From assembly GCA_041481445.1 (NCBI GenBank), contig JBGPBV010000052.1:1-40471 (forward strand): DNA of 40,471 nucleotides, read 5' to 3'. This DNA is from AA29 sp041481445. Its GTDB lineage: Bacteria; Acidobacteriota; Vicinamibacteria; Fen-336. Numbering within the stretch: position 1 is the first letter of the stretch; the number at the start of each line of letters is the position of its first letter. The notes beneath the pieces are model-generated. The model was not told where the DNA came from. It was given only the letters and a program-made list of their open reading frames with translations, and made no database searches. Below, piece after piece: positions 15,073 to 23,096 of the stretch. The translations under genes and the position numbers were made by a program.

Positions 15073-16904
15073 TGGGCTCCGGCCCCCGTGGTGGGGATGG
15101 TCACGCGGAAGAGCGCCCCCGCCCCCGGGTGAGTGACCACCGACAGGTCGCCGCCGTGGGCCTCGACGATCGTGCGTGCGATCGCGAGCCCCATCCCCAT
15201 CCCCGACCTCTTGGTCGTGAAGAAGGGCTGGAAGAGCCGCTCGCGGTCGGACTCGGGGATGCCCGGGCCCGAGTCCGCCACGTCGATCCGCATCTTCGTC
15301 CTCTCCAGGGACGAGCGGATCGTGAGGTTGCGCTCTCCGGGCGGCTGGTCGCCGATGGCGTCGAGGCCGTTGACGACCAGGTTCAACACCACCTGCTGGA
15401 GCTGGATACGGTCTCCCTCGACGAGAGGGAGGCCGACGCCGAGATCCGCCCGCAAGAGCGCCCCCCGCAGCGTCACGTCGTTGTGGAGGAGGCGCAGGAC
15501 TTCGCGGATCAGCTCGTTCACGTCCAGGGGCGCCTTCTCGCCGGCACCTTTCGTGAACAGGTCGCGCAACCGCCGGATGACCTGCCCGGCCCGTTCGTCG
15601 TCGCTCGCGACGTCGGAGAGGATCTCCCGGATCTCCTCGAGATCGGGAGAATCCCGGCTGAGGAGGATCTGCGCCGCCTGGACGTTGCTGAGGATCGCGG
15701 TGAGGGGCTGGTTCAGCTCGTGGGCCAGGGAGGCGGCCAGCTCGCCCAGGGTGGAGACGCGGTTCAAGTGGGCCAGGTCGCCGCGCAGCCGCCCCGCCTC
15801 CAGCTCGGCCCGGCGCCGGCGGCCGGCCTGGACGAGGAGGCCGACGACCAGCGCGGCCTGGAGCAGGACCACGGCCAGGGCGCCCAGGATCTCGCGGCGA
15901 TACTGGTCCCACGCCGACGGCGGCCGGTACCGGACCTCGCTGCCGGGCGGGAGCCGGCTCTCCGGAAGGTTCCACCGTCGGAGCTGCCGCCAGTCGAACA
16001 TGAACGCGTTGCCTTCGAGCTCGTGGACACCGATCTCCCGGGGCGGCGTCCCCCGCAGGACGCGCAGGGCGATCTCGGCCGCCTTCCGGGCCTGCCGCTC
16101 GTAGCTGAACATGTAGCCGCCGAGCACGCCCGAGCCCAGCGCCGGCTCGTAGGCGGCGTAGACGGGCACACGCGAGGCTTCCACGACCAGGCGAATGGCG
16201 TCGGTGGAATAGAGGCTGCCCGCCCCGTCCTCCGTATAGATGAGGAAGAACACGATCGTCCGGTCCACCAGCGCCCGCAGGAAGTCCAGCATCTCGGGCA
16301 TGGTCAGACCCGCGGGGACGACGACCTCGAGGCGAGGCTCGAGGACCCGCAGCTCCTCGCGGACGCGCCGCCGCCAGTAGAGATCGATGGGCGACTCGCC
16401 CGCGACCAGCACGACGCGGCGGGTATCGGGCTGGAGCTCGAGGGCGGCCCGGATCGTTGGAAGGCCGGTGAGGTGGCCGGCGACCCCCGCCATGGACGGA
16501 GGGAGGTCGAGCTCCTTGAGACGACCGGCGTCGACGGCGCAGAAGACCACGGGCACGCCGGGAAAAGCGGCCTCGCCGTTCCTGGCCATGAAGCGTATCG
16601 CGGGCAGCAGGACGGGGATGACGAGGTCCACGTCGCGGTCACGGTACTTGCGCCGGAGCAGGCCGACCAGCCGCCGGGCGTAGTCCTCGTCGTCCAGGCG
16701 CGACAGGTCGAGGTTCTCGGTGACCACGTGCGCGCCGCCGGGCGCCGTCTGCAGGCTGGCCTCCAGCGTCGCGTCGACGTAGGGTCCGCGGTCGCTGTAG
16801 AGGACCACCACCTCCCGAGGGCGCGGGGGGACGGTCGCGGCCACCGGTGACGGGGGACCAGCGATCGCGACGAGGAGCGAGACGCCCGCACACAAGACGG
16901 CCAT
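15069..16904 (-). CDS. Sensor histidine kinase with ABC-type periplasmic binding domain
   Basis: 611 residues. A signal sequence (about 1-24) leads into a periplasmic binding-protein fold of the ABC_sub_bind type (about 30-300: VVVLYSDRGPYVDATLEASL, DLVIPVLLPAIRFM, VPVVFCAVDAGRL, RRVVLVAGESPID, VVEASRVPVYAAYEPALGSGVLGG). A single helix at about 339-360 passes the membrane. The kinase part has LGELAASLAHELNQPLTAIL with His395, the N box VVLNLVVNGLDAI, and G boxes DSGPGIP and GMGMGLAIARTIVEAHGG. It should sense a periplasmic small molecule. No response regulator is adjacent, so it may act on the FixJ-type regulator at 27020 or the receiver-only protein at 22585. ATG 16904 is chosen as the only start near the signal sequence; it lacks a clear ribosome site. 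Confidence 0.88.
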   Translation of the reverse strand: MAVLCAGVSLLVAIAGPPSPVAATVPPRPREVVVLYSDRGPYVDATLEASLQTAPGGAHVVTENLDLSRLDDEDYARRLVGLLRRKYRDRDVDLVIPVLLPAIRFMARNGEAAFPGVPVVFCAVDAGRLKELDLPPSMAGVAGHLTGLPTIRAALELQPDTRRVVLVAGESPIDLYWRRRVREELRVLEPRLEVVVPAGLTMPEMLDFLRALVDRTIVFFLIYTEDGAGSLYSTDAIRLVVEASRVPVYAAYEPALGSGVLGGYMFSYERQARKAAEIALRVLRGTPPREIGVHELEGNAFMFDWRQLRRWNLPESRLPPGSEVRYRPPSAWDQYRREILGALAVVLLQAALVVGLLVQAGRRRRAELEAGRLRGDLAHLNRVSTLGELAASLAHELNQPLTAILSNVQAAQILLSRDSPDLEEIREILSDVASDDERAGQVIRRLRDLFTKGAGEKAPLDVNELIREVLRLLHNDVTLRGALLRADLGVGLPLVEGDRIQLQQVVLNLVVNGLDAIGDQPPGERNLTIRSSLERTKMRIDVADSGPGIPESDRERLFQPFFTTKRSGMGMGLAIARTIVEAHGGDLSVVTHPGAGALFRVTIPTTGAGAH

Positions 16905-17040
16905 GGATGCGCGGATTGTCCCACGGCCGGCGCTGGCGGGTCCGTTCCCGAATCGCCTGGCTCGGGCTTTCGGAATAATCTTGGAAATCCTTCGACGCCG
17001 GGACCACACTTCCCGGCGGAGCAGGCCCGATATTCCCGCC

Positions 17041-17511
17041 ATGAACAAGCTACGGTTCGTGAGAGTCGGAATGGGGCTGGGTCTGGCCCTGGCCACCGCC
17101 TGCAGTGGTCCGGCCGTGACGACCACGGGGCCGACACGCCCGATGCCGTCCGCCGGCGCGGGCGCCCAGGCGGCCAGCCCCTCGGGCCTGGCGGGGAGCT
17201 GGCGGCTCGTCTCCCTGACCGAGGACGGCAAGCCTCCAGTCGGGGTGTCCGAGCCCGACCGGTTCACCGCGACCTTCGGGGAGGGCGGACGCCTCACCTT
17301 GCGGACCGATTGCAACCGCTGCGCCGGCGCCTACACGGAGAAGCCGGGGGCGCTGAGCGTGGGGCTCATGGCCTGCACGCTCGCCCAGTGCCCGAGCGCG
17401 CCCCTCGACACGACCTTCGGGATGCTCGTGCAGCAGGCCACCACCTGGAAGTCCGCGGACGGCGCGCTCGAGCTGCGAGGTGACGCGGGTGTCCTTCATC
17501 TCCAGCGGTAG
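17041..17511 (+). CDS. META/HslJ domain lipoprotein
   Basis: 156 residues. A signal peptide with lipobox (LATAC, Cys21) is followed by a linker rich in Pro, Ala and Gly and a META domain (about 55-150: LAGSWRLVSLTEDG, FTATFGEGGRLTLRTDCNRCAGAY, LMACTLAQCPSAPLDTTFGMLV, LELRGDAGVLHL). It is the second META lipoprotein of the window. The start at 17041 overlaps no other gene; it is divergent from the kinase at 16904. GATATT lies just before the ATG, so a short-leader transcript is possible. Function is not known. Confidence 0.8.
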   Translation: MNKLRFVRVGMGLGLALATACSGPAVTTTGPTRPMPSAGAGAQAASPSGLAGSWRLVSLTEDGKPPVGVSEPDRFTATFGEGGRLTLRTDCNRCAGAYTEKPGALSVGLMACTLAQCPSAPLDTTFGMLVQQATTWKSADGALELRGDAGVLHLQR

Positions 17512-18316
17512 GCAGCGGGCCTTCGGCCTGCTCGGCGCCGTCGCTTTCAGCGCCGGCTGCGCGACGGCCCAGAACTACCTCGACCCGGAGGGTCCGCGGT
17601 ACGTCGGGCAAGCGGGCCTCCCCGAGCGTCCGCTGCCCGGTCCGATCCTCCACGTCGTCACGTTCAACGTCGCCTACGGCCGCCGGGTCCCGGAGGCCAT
17701 CGCGGCCTTGCGGACGGCTCCGCTGCGCGACGCGGACGTGCTGACGCTCCAGGAGATGGATGCGCCGGGAGTGGCCGCCATCGCCGACGCGCTGGGCATG
17801 AGCTACGTGTACTACCCCTCCTCGAAGCCTCCCCAGACCGGCCGCGACTTCGGCAACGCCGTCCTGTCGCCGTGGCCGATCGAGTCGAGCCACAAGGTCC
17901 TGCTCCCGGGTCTCAGCCATGGCACCCACCAGGCCCGAGCGGCCGTGGCGGCGACCGTCCGCGTCGGCGGCCGCCCGATCACGGTCTACTCCGTCCACCT
18001 GACCTCGCCCTGGGGCATGGGCGGCGGCGGACGCGCGCACCAGGTGGACGCCGTGCTCGCCGACGCCGCGCGAGTGACCGGTCCCGTCATCGTGGCCGGC
18101 GACTTCAACAGCTCGGGGGTCGGCCAGCGCTTCGCGGACCGGGGATTCGCCTGGCCGACGCGGGACGTCGGACACTCGATCAGCCTCTTCTCCTACGATC
18201 ACATCCTCTTGCGCGACCTGCCCCTGTCCGAGCCCGCCCGCGTGGGCGTCGCCAAGGCCGGCCCGCGAGCCAGCGACCACTGGCCGGTCTGGGCCGTCTT
18301 CCGACAAAACCCTTGA
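17480..18316 (+). CDS. Endonuclease/exonuclease/phosphatase-family lipoprotein
   Basis: 278 residues from GTG 17480, which lies inside the previous gene (32-nt overlap); GTG 17489 is an alternative. The N terminus is a lipoprotein signal (LLGAVAFSAGC, Cys27). The EEP fold is clear: TFNVAYG (Asn63), LQEMD (Glu92), GNAVLSPWPI, YSVHLTSPWG, AGDFNS and SDHWPVWAVF with the final Asp-His pair. Family members hydrolyse phosphodiester bonds in nucleic acids, phosphoinositides or sphingomyelin using Mg2+. Placement in the envelope points to an extracellular substrate such as DNA or phospholipid. All catalytic motifs are present. Confidence 0.85.
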   Translation: MTRVSFISSGRQRAFGLLGAVAFSAGCATAQNYLDPEGPRYVGQAGLPERPLPGPILHVVTFNVAYGRRVPEAIAALRTAPLRDADVLTLQEMDAPGVAAIADALGMSYVYYPSSKPPQTGRDFGNAVLSPWPIESSHKVLLPGLSHGTHQARAAVAATVRVGGRPITVYSVHLTSPWGMGGGGRAHQVDAVLADAARVTGPVIVAGDFNSSGVGQRFADRGFAWPTRDVGHSISLFSYDHILLRDLPLSEPARVGVAKAGPRASDHWPVWAVFRQNP

Positions 18317-18369
18317 CACAGGTGGTGGACGAGGAGACAACCGTCAGCTTCAGCTACAAGACGCGCTAG
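18317..18369 (+). pseudogene. Orphan 3' coding remnant
   Basis: Directly after the EEP stop, another frame reads TQVVDEETTVSFSYKTR and stops at TAG (18367-18369). The alternating pattern at the end is like the last strand of an outer-membrane barrel. It is likely the trace of a lost gene, but the piece is very short. The remaining bases to 18384 show no other feature. Confidence 0.25.
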
Positions 18370-18384
18370 CGCCGGGCCACGGGC

Positions 18385-19701
18385 TCAGCGGATCCGGAGG
18401 CGCTGCGCCACCGGCTTGGATCCGCTGGCGAAGTGGAAGTGGAAGCCACCGGCCTGGCTCCAGCCCACGTCGAAGCGCACCATCTCGGAGCCGGGCACGA
18501 GCAGGCGGAAGCCGGCGCCGATCCCGGCGCGCGCCCGATGCGCGGCCAGATCCGCAGACTCGCTCCAGGCGATGCCCACGTCGCTGAAGACCGCCAAATC
18601 GAGGCCCATGCGGAGCGCGAACTTCCAGAGGTCCCAGCGGCGGAGACGCAGGACGTTGAGCGAGTACTCGGCGGTGCCGATGAGCTGGTTCTTGCCGTAG
18701 AGCTCGCTGCCGAGCTGATCGATCGAGTAGCCGCGGATGCTGTTGGCGCCACCCATGCGGTAGGTGAGGTAGACGGGGATGTCCTCGTCCACGGTGCCGC
18801 TCTGCAGAGACGCGAGGCCGCTCAACAGCACCCGTTGCCGCTTCGCGATCGGGACCCAGCGCCGCAGGTCCAGGTTCATGGACCAGAAGCCCGCATCGCC
18901 GCTCGTCCGCCACAGCTCCAGCTCGTTTTGCCATCCGCGGCGCGGGAAGCGCCACGAGTCCCGCGTGTCCCAGCCCAGGGAGACACCCAGCCTGGGCAGG
19001 ACGTCCTCGTTGTCGGGGGAGAGCGTCTTGCCGGAGACGTCGCTCTTCATCCGGAACAGCGAGAACTTCCCGACGAGGCGGCCGTGCTCTCCGAGATAGG
19101 TCCCGACCGTGGGAGTGAACTCGTAGCTCGTCTCCTTGAAGTCGTTCAGGGTGTCGGTGCGGTTCAGGCGGGCCCCGTAGAAGTCGAACGAGACGTGGTT
19201 GGCGCCGATCCAGGGCCAGACCAGACGCACCGAGTACTGCTCGGCGCCGCCGAAGTAGGCGCGCGCGCCGAGGGAGATGGCGCGGCCGGTGAGGTTCAGC
19301 GCCGACATCTTGGGGCCCCCGGAGAAGCCGTCCTGCTCGGTGTAGGAAAAGCCCAGCAAGGGGATCCACGCGGGCATCTCCTTCACGCGGAAGGTCAGGC
19401 GTACGCCGTCACCGTCGGCTTCGGCCCCGACCCCGATCTGCGCGAAGATCGAGAGGTTGTCCAGCCGCTGGATGTCGGCGGCGACCGTCTCCACACGGAG
19501 AGGCTCTCCGACGCGAGTGCGGATCTCGCGCCGGACCAGGGACTCCTTCGTCACCCGGTTCCCCTCCAGGCCGATCGCCGTCACCGGGCGGGTGGCGAAG
19601 GATGCGAGGGCGCCGAAGTCGGTCTCCGCGCACGCGGGCACGGCGCCGAGGATCAGCCAGACGGCGGCGAGCAACCCGGCCTCCCGTGAGCGGAGCCTCA
19701 C
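18385..19701 (-). CDS. Omp85/BamA-family outer-membrane protein with one POTRA domain
   Basis: 438 residues. After a signal peptide (GLLAAVWLILGAVPACA) there is one POTRA domain (about 40-110: VTAIGLEGNRVTKESLVRREI, LDNLSIFAQIGVGAEADGDGVRLTFRVKE). A beta barrel of about 320 residues follows, with the Omp85 signature YRMGGANSIRGY and the terminal strand. The family inserts or translocates proteins across the outer membrane; a single POTRA and short length are unlike BamA (five) or TamA (three) and closer to patatin-associated or specialised Omp85 forms. GTG 19701 is preceded by GGAGGT. It follows the DUF3943 gene by 19 nt and shares its operon, so it is probably driven by site C1. Confidence 0.85.
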   Translation of the reverse strand: MRLRSREAGLLAAVWLILGAVPACAETDFGALASFATRPVTAIGLEGNRVTKESLVRREIRTRVGEPLRVETVAADIQRLDNLSIFAQIGVGAEADGDGVRLTFRVKEMPAWIPLLGFSYTEQDGFSGGPKMSALNLTGRAISLGARAYFGGAEQYSVRLVWPWIGANHVSFDFYGARLNRTDTLNDFKETSYEFTPTVGTYLGEHGRLVGKFSLFRMKSDVSGKTLSPDNEDVLPRLGVSLGWDTRDSWRFPRRGWQNELELWRTSGDAGFWSMNLDLRRWVPIAKRQRVLLSGLASLQSGTVDEDIPVYLTYRMGGANSIRGYSIDQLGSELYGKNQLIGTAEYSLNVLRLRRWDLWKFALRMGLDLAVFSDVGIAWSESADLAAHRARAGIGAGFRLLVPGSEMVRFDVGWSQAGGFHFHFASGSKPVAQRLRIR

Positions 19702-19720
19702 GGGACCTCCGGGGTTGGTC

Positions 19721-21769
19721 TCAGCGGATTCCGTTCACGGTCAGGTACACCCGCGCCTGCGGGTTGCGCTGGTCGATGTCGTCGAACGCCGGGGTCGAGT
19801 ACCGGCTCTTGCGGAAGAAGACGTACCCGTCCCCGCCGATTCCGAGGCTCCCATGGATGGGAAGGGTCAAGCGCGCCCCCGCCATCTGGATGTAGTGGTT
19901 CGCGCTCGAGCTGATCCCGAGCTGGTCGTTGTTGTAGACGGAGCCGTTGCTGACGTCGATCCACTGGAACCGGTAGCCGGCGAACAGGAACGGCCGGCCT
20001 CCGTGGGCGAGGGTGGCGGAGGCGGCGGCCCCGAGGCCGGGACCGTAGTCGTACTCGCGCAGCCGCTCGCGGTCGGCGACATGGGCGATCTTCGAGTAAT
20101 TGGAGTTGATGGCGCCGAGGACCATCACCGTGCCGTCCAGGCGGGTGCGCAGGCTCCACCGGCTCCCGAGGTCGAAGCGGGAGAGCAGGGACGGCCCGAA
20201 GCTCTGTCCGCCGAACTCGTAGACGGTGTTGTTCATGTAGTCGTAGTGCTGGGCGATCTCGAAGACGTGGCGCGGCGCGGCCGTGTCCCCGAGCGGCTTC
20301 TTCCACAGCGGCGCCTTGACCTGGGCCTGGCCCAGCGGCACCTTGTCGCCGAAGTTGAACTGCAGGGTCAGGTCGAAGGAGTCGAACGGCTTGTTGCGCG
20401 CGTTGTCGAAGGGGCTGCCGTAAGCGGTGGTGAGCTCGAAGTAGCCCGTGGTCTTCTTGCCCTCGAAGAAGCCGCCCTCCGTGCTGGGGGACTCGTCGCC
20501 CCAGATCGTGCGTGCGCCCAGGGCCAGGAAGGTCCCGCCGCCCGGCGGCCGCCAGTCCATCGGGTCCGCGGGGTTCTCCCGGTCGTGAGTGGCATGGCCG
20601 GAGACGAGCCGGTTGAACCCATGGACGGGGTCCACGAGGAAGGCGCCCGCCTCCCGGAAGAACCGTCCCTTGCCGTGCGCGTGGTTGTCCACGATCTGCG
20701 TGGACAGGCGATACATCATCTCGCCGAGCGCGATCCCGCCCATGCTCGTGCTCACGATGTCGTTGTAGGACATCGGATGGGTCTCGCCACAGCATTCCCA
20801 GATGAAGGCGCCGCCGAGGGCGTAGGCCGACGAGACCCAGAACTCGTGGCCGTTGGCGCGGGCGGAATTGAAGTAGGTGCTGCCGTTGAAGGGGTGCAGG
20901 AGCTGGTTGGTCCTGAACTCGTTGTCGTCGTACGTGAAGCCTTCCTCGATGTTGGCCCACCAGCTCCGGGGGCTGACCTGGTTGAAGTTGGCCACGCGCT
21001 TGTACTCGTTGCGGCGCGAGGCCACGAGGTTGATGGCCAGCACCTCGCCCGTGGCCCAGCCGTAGCTCCGGTGGACGCCCCAGGGGTTGGCGGGTCCGTA
21101 GCCGCCCTTGCCTCCGCCTGGGACCCAGGAGAACCCGATCCGCCCGCCCAGGGTGCTTCCGCTCTTGGCCGGGGGCTGGGCGATGGGGCTGAGGTCGTAC
21201 TCGTCCGTGCTGAACCACTGTCCCTGCAGCGAGGCGTCGAGGGAGAGCCCGGTCCCACCCAGCGAGACCTCGACCCCGGGGATGACCGCGACTCCGAAGC
21301 CGTTGGCGGGCTTGGTGGGGCTGTCGCCGGGCTGGAGGTCGTCCGGTAGAGGGAGATCCGCGAAGAGCAGGCTGCGCGGGTGCGTACGCGCCAGTCCCGC
21401 CTGGATCTCGAAGTAGGGCCGCACGGACTTGTCGGCGCGAAAGACCCTGGTCCCGATCAGGTAGGTGCGCAGGAGCGCGAACTCCTTCGCGTCCTGGAAG
21501 GGGGGCTTCATCGCGAACGATCCGAAGCCCACGCCCGCGCCGTACCGCCAGCCGCCCTTCGGGCTCATCCGGTAGAACTCGTAGTCGCCCGAGATGTACT
21601 TCTCGAGGCCGTTGCTGTAGTCACCGCCGGCTTTCCCGAGGTCGAAGACGGTCTTGAATCCCCAGCGTGGTCGCGGCTCGGGTGGATCGGCCGCCGTCGC
21701 CGTGGCCCCGGAAGCGACGAGGATGGCGCAGAGGGTCGGCAAGAGGCGGCGAGGGGCTGGTTTCATCAT
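19721..21769 (-). CDS. DUF3943 outer-membrane protein
   Basis: 682 residues with a signal peptide (LLPTLCAILVASGATATA). The central part (about 230-380) carries the DUF3943 pattern: NPWGVHRSYGWATGEVLAINL, SWWANIEEGFTYDDNEFRTNQ, HPFNGSTYFNSARANG, FWVSSAYALGGAFIWECCGE, NDIVSTSMGGIALGE. Flanking regions are rich in amphipathic strands (WRYGAGVGFGSFAM, YFEIQAGLA, FLFAGYRFQWIDVS), so it is an outer-membrane barrel. No biochemical role is known. The operon with the Omp85 gene and promoter C1 suggests a joint outer-membrane system. The -10 of site C1 ends only 9 nt before the ATG, so translation is probably leaderless. Confidence 0.82.
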   Translation of the reverse strand: MMKPAPRRLLPTLCAILVASGATATAADPPEPRPRWGFKTVFDLGKAGGDYSNGLEKYISGDYEFYRMSPKGGWRYGAGVGFGSFAMKPPFQDAKEFALLRTYLIGTRVFRADKSVRPYFEIQAGLARTHPRSLLFADLPLPDDLQPGDSPTKPANGFGVAVIPGVEVSLGGTGLSLDASLQGQWFSTDEYDLSPIAQPPAKSGSTLGGRIGFSWVPGGGKGGYGPANPWGVHRSYGWATGEVLAINLVASRRNEYKRVANFNQVSPRSWWANIEEGFTYDDNEFRTNQLLHPFNGSTYFNSARANGHEFWVSSAYALGGAFIWECCGETHPMSYNDIVSTSMGGIALGEMMYRLSTQIVDNHAHGKGRFFREAGAFLVDPVHGFNRLVSGHATHDRENPADPMDWRPPGGGTFLALGARTIWGDESPSTEGGFFEGKKTTGYFELTTAYGSPFDNARNKPFDSFDLTLQFNFGDKVPLGQAQVKAPLWKKPLGDTAAPRHVFEIAQHYDYMNNTVYEFGGQSFGPSLLSRFDLGSRWSLRTRLDGTVMVLGAINSNYSKIAHVADRERLREYDYGPGLGAAASATLAHGGRPFLFAGYRFQWIDVSNGSVYNNDQLGISSSANHYIQMAGARLTLPIHGSLGIGGDGYVFFRKSRYSTPAFDDIDQRNPQARVYLTVNGIR

Positions 21770-21778
21770 TTTCGGCCG

Positions 21779-21821
21779 AACATAGGCCGACGACGTTCGG
21801 TCGTCAATCGGACCTTGGTCC
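21779..21821 (-). promoter_or_regulatory. Palindrome-activated promoter, site C1 (leftward)
   Basis: On the minus strand, GGACC-AA-GGTCC (21821-21810, a perfect 12-bp palindrome), GA, TTGACG as -35 (21807-21802), 17 bp and TATGTT as -10 (21784-21779). This is the best copy of the shared layout. The -10 lies 9 nt from the DUF3943 ATG at 21769, predicting a leaderless or near-leaderless mRNA. Confidence 0.75.
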
Positions 21822-21828
21822 CATGCTG

Positions 21829-21871
21829 GAAATCAGGTCCCATTGACGGAGCACGGGCCAGTCGATACCGT
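21829..21871 (+). promoter_or_regulatory. Palindrome-activated promoter, site C2 (rightward)
   Basis: Here the left half-site has decayed (GAAAT) but the right half GGTCC ends at 21840, followed by CA, TTGACG (21843-21848), 17 bp and TACCGT (21866-21871). The perfect palindrome C1 ends 19 bp upstream, nearly two helical turns, so cooperative binding may help. Transcription would begin near 21878 with a leader of about 40 nt containing GGGGAGGA before the ATG. Confidence 0.65.
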
Positions 21872-21918
21872 GACCGAAGTGACCGAAGCGCCTTCGTGAT
21901 TGGACGGGGAGGACCCTC

Positions 21919-22569
21919 ATGCGACTGTTCAGGTACGTCTCTCTCGTGCACGTGATCGTTCCGCTGACCTGCCTCGCCGCCACCGCCGCCGCGCAGGGGA
22001 CGCGCACGCCTCCCCGGCTCGTCGCCGCTCAACTGGATTCGGCGCCGTGGAGCGTCCAGTCGGGGGGCATCTCGGCGTGCGAGGTCAAGCTCGACGAAAG
22101 GGGCACGGTCACGAGCGTGGAGATCGTCCAGGACGTGCCGCCCTACGGGGCGGCGCTCGCCGACGGCGTGCGCGGCTGGCAGTTCGAGCCGGCGCGGGAC
22201 GGCGGCCGCGCGGTGCCGAGCCACGTGCTCGTCCTGGGCTTCTTCCGCCCGCCCGCCCTCACCTTCGCGGCGCCCGCGAGCCCGCGCTACAAGACGACCG
22301 TGGCCCCCGACGAAATCCCCTGGCCCACCTCCGTCACTGTGCCTCCCTATCCGCCCAACGCCCTCGGCAGCGGACGCGTGGTCCTGGAGGTCGACGTCTC
22401 GGAAGGCGGCGCGGTGACCCACACGCGCGTCCTGTCCACGGCCGGTGCGTTCGACGGCGCCGCCGCCCAGGCGGTGCAGAAGTGGACGTTCCGCCCGGCC
22501 AGGCGCCAGGGTCGCGACGTACCGTCGCGCGCCTTCATGGTCGTCTCGTTCGTGGGGACGACCCCTTGA
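21919..22569 (+). CDS. Exported protein with two TonB_C-type domains
   Basis: 216 residues. A signal peptide (VIVPLTCLAATAAA) precedes two copies of the TonB C-terminal fold: about 50-110 (ACEVKLDERGTVTSVEIVQDV, ADGVRGWQFEPARDGGR) and about 140-212 (PPYPPNALGSGRVVLEVDVSEGG, FDGAAAQAVQKWTFRPARRQGRDV). There is no N-terminal transmembrane helix or Pro-rich spacer, so it is not a classical TonB energiser; secreted proteins with this domain may contact outer-membrane partners or the cell wall. GGGGAGG lies 6 nt before ATG. It is divergent from the DUF3943-Omp85 operon and shares the C1/C2 control region. Confidence 0.82.
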   Translation: MRLFRYVSLVHVIVPLTCLAATAAAQGTRTPPRLVAAQLDSAPWSVQSGGISACEVKLDERGTVTSVEIVQDVPPYGAALADGVRGWQFEPARDGGRAVPSHVLVLGFFRPPALTFAAPASPRYKTTVAPDEIPWPTSVTVPPYPPNALGSGRVVLEVDVSEGGAVTHTRVLSTAGAFDGAAAQAVQKWTFRPARRQGRDVPSRAFMVVSFVGTTP

Positions 22570-22584
22570 GCCGGTGACGAGCGC

Positions 22585-22980
22585 CTACGGCGTCGCGGGG
22601 ACGGGCGGCGACAGCTTCAGCGCGCGCGCGATGGCCTCGAGCAGGACGTAGCCGTCGAGGGGCTTGAAGAGCACGTCGACCGCGCCTTCGGCCATCGCCT
22701 CCTTGCGGACCGACTGGTCGCCGTGCCCGGTGATGAAGACCACGGGAAGCTCCCGCGGCGTGCCCACGATGGCGTGGTACAGGTCGAGGCCGCTCATGCC
22801 CGGCATCTTCATGTCCACGACGAGGCAGGCCGGCGGCGAGGGCGCGTCGTGGGCAAGATAGGCCTCCGATCCCTCGAGGGCCTCGACGTCGTATCCGGCG
22901 CAATGGAGGAGCCGGTGGAGCGACCGGCGGACCGACCCGTCGTCGTCGATGATGAGGACCTTGGGCCTGTCCTGAGCCAT
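22585..22980 (-). CDS. Receiver-only response regulator (FixJ-like REC)
   Basis: 131 residues consisting only of a receiver: IDDDGSVRRSLHRLL, phosphoacceptor Asp56 (VVDMKMPGMSGLDL), Thr of FITGHGDQSVRKEAM and Lys106 (VLFKPLDG). The sequence is very like the receiver of FixJ/TodT regulators, and there is no trace of a helix-turn-helix after it. Single-domain receivers act as phosphate shuttles, sinks or allosteric partners. It is divergent from the MASE1 kinase, with 116 bp between the starts, and is the likely partner of that kinase. ATG 22980 is used; a longer frame to 23028 lacks a ribosome site. Confidence 0.88.
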   Translation of the reverse strand: MAQDRPKVLIIDDDGSVRRSLHRLLHCAGYDVEALEGSEAYLAHDAPSPPACLVVDMKMPGMSGLDLYHAIVGTPRELPVVFITGHGDQSVRKEAMAEGAVDVLFKPLDGYVLLEAIARALKLSPPVPATP

Positions 22981-23096
22981 CAAATCCAGCTCGGGAGGGC
23001 ACCCGCCATCACAATGGCACTGTAGCACCGATCGCTCGCGGCGGCGGAGGGCGGGCCTCGACCCGAGCCTCGCACTTCGTGTACCGTTGACTCCGC

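Noticed and set aside
21868..21889. Short tandem repeat GTGACCGAAG before the TonB_C gene
   Set aside because: Two imperfect 10-bp units only, in the predicted transcript leader; no clear function.
23015..23030. TGGCAC resembling a sigma-54 -24 element between the receiver and MASE1 kinase genes
   Set aside because: The -12 element is absent at the required distance and no sigma-54 activator is encoded nearby.
23082..23087. TACCGT before the MASE1 kinase as another member of the regulon
   Set aside because: There is no palindrome or -35 at the required distance (23045-23064), so only a possible -10 remains.
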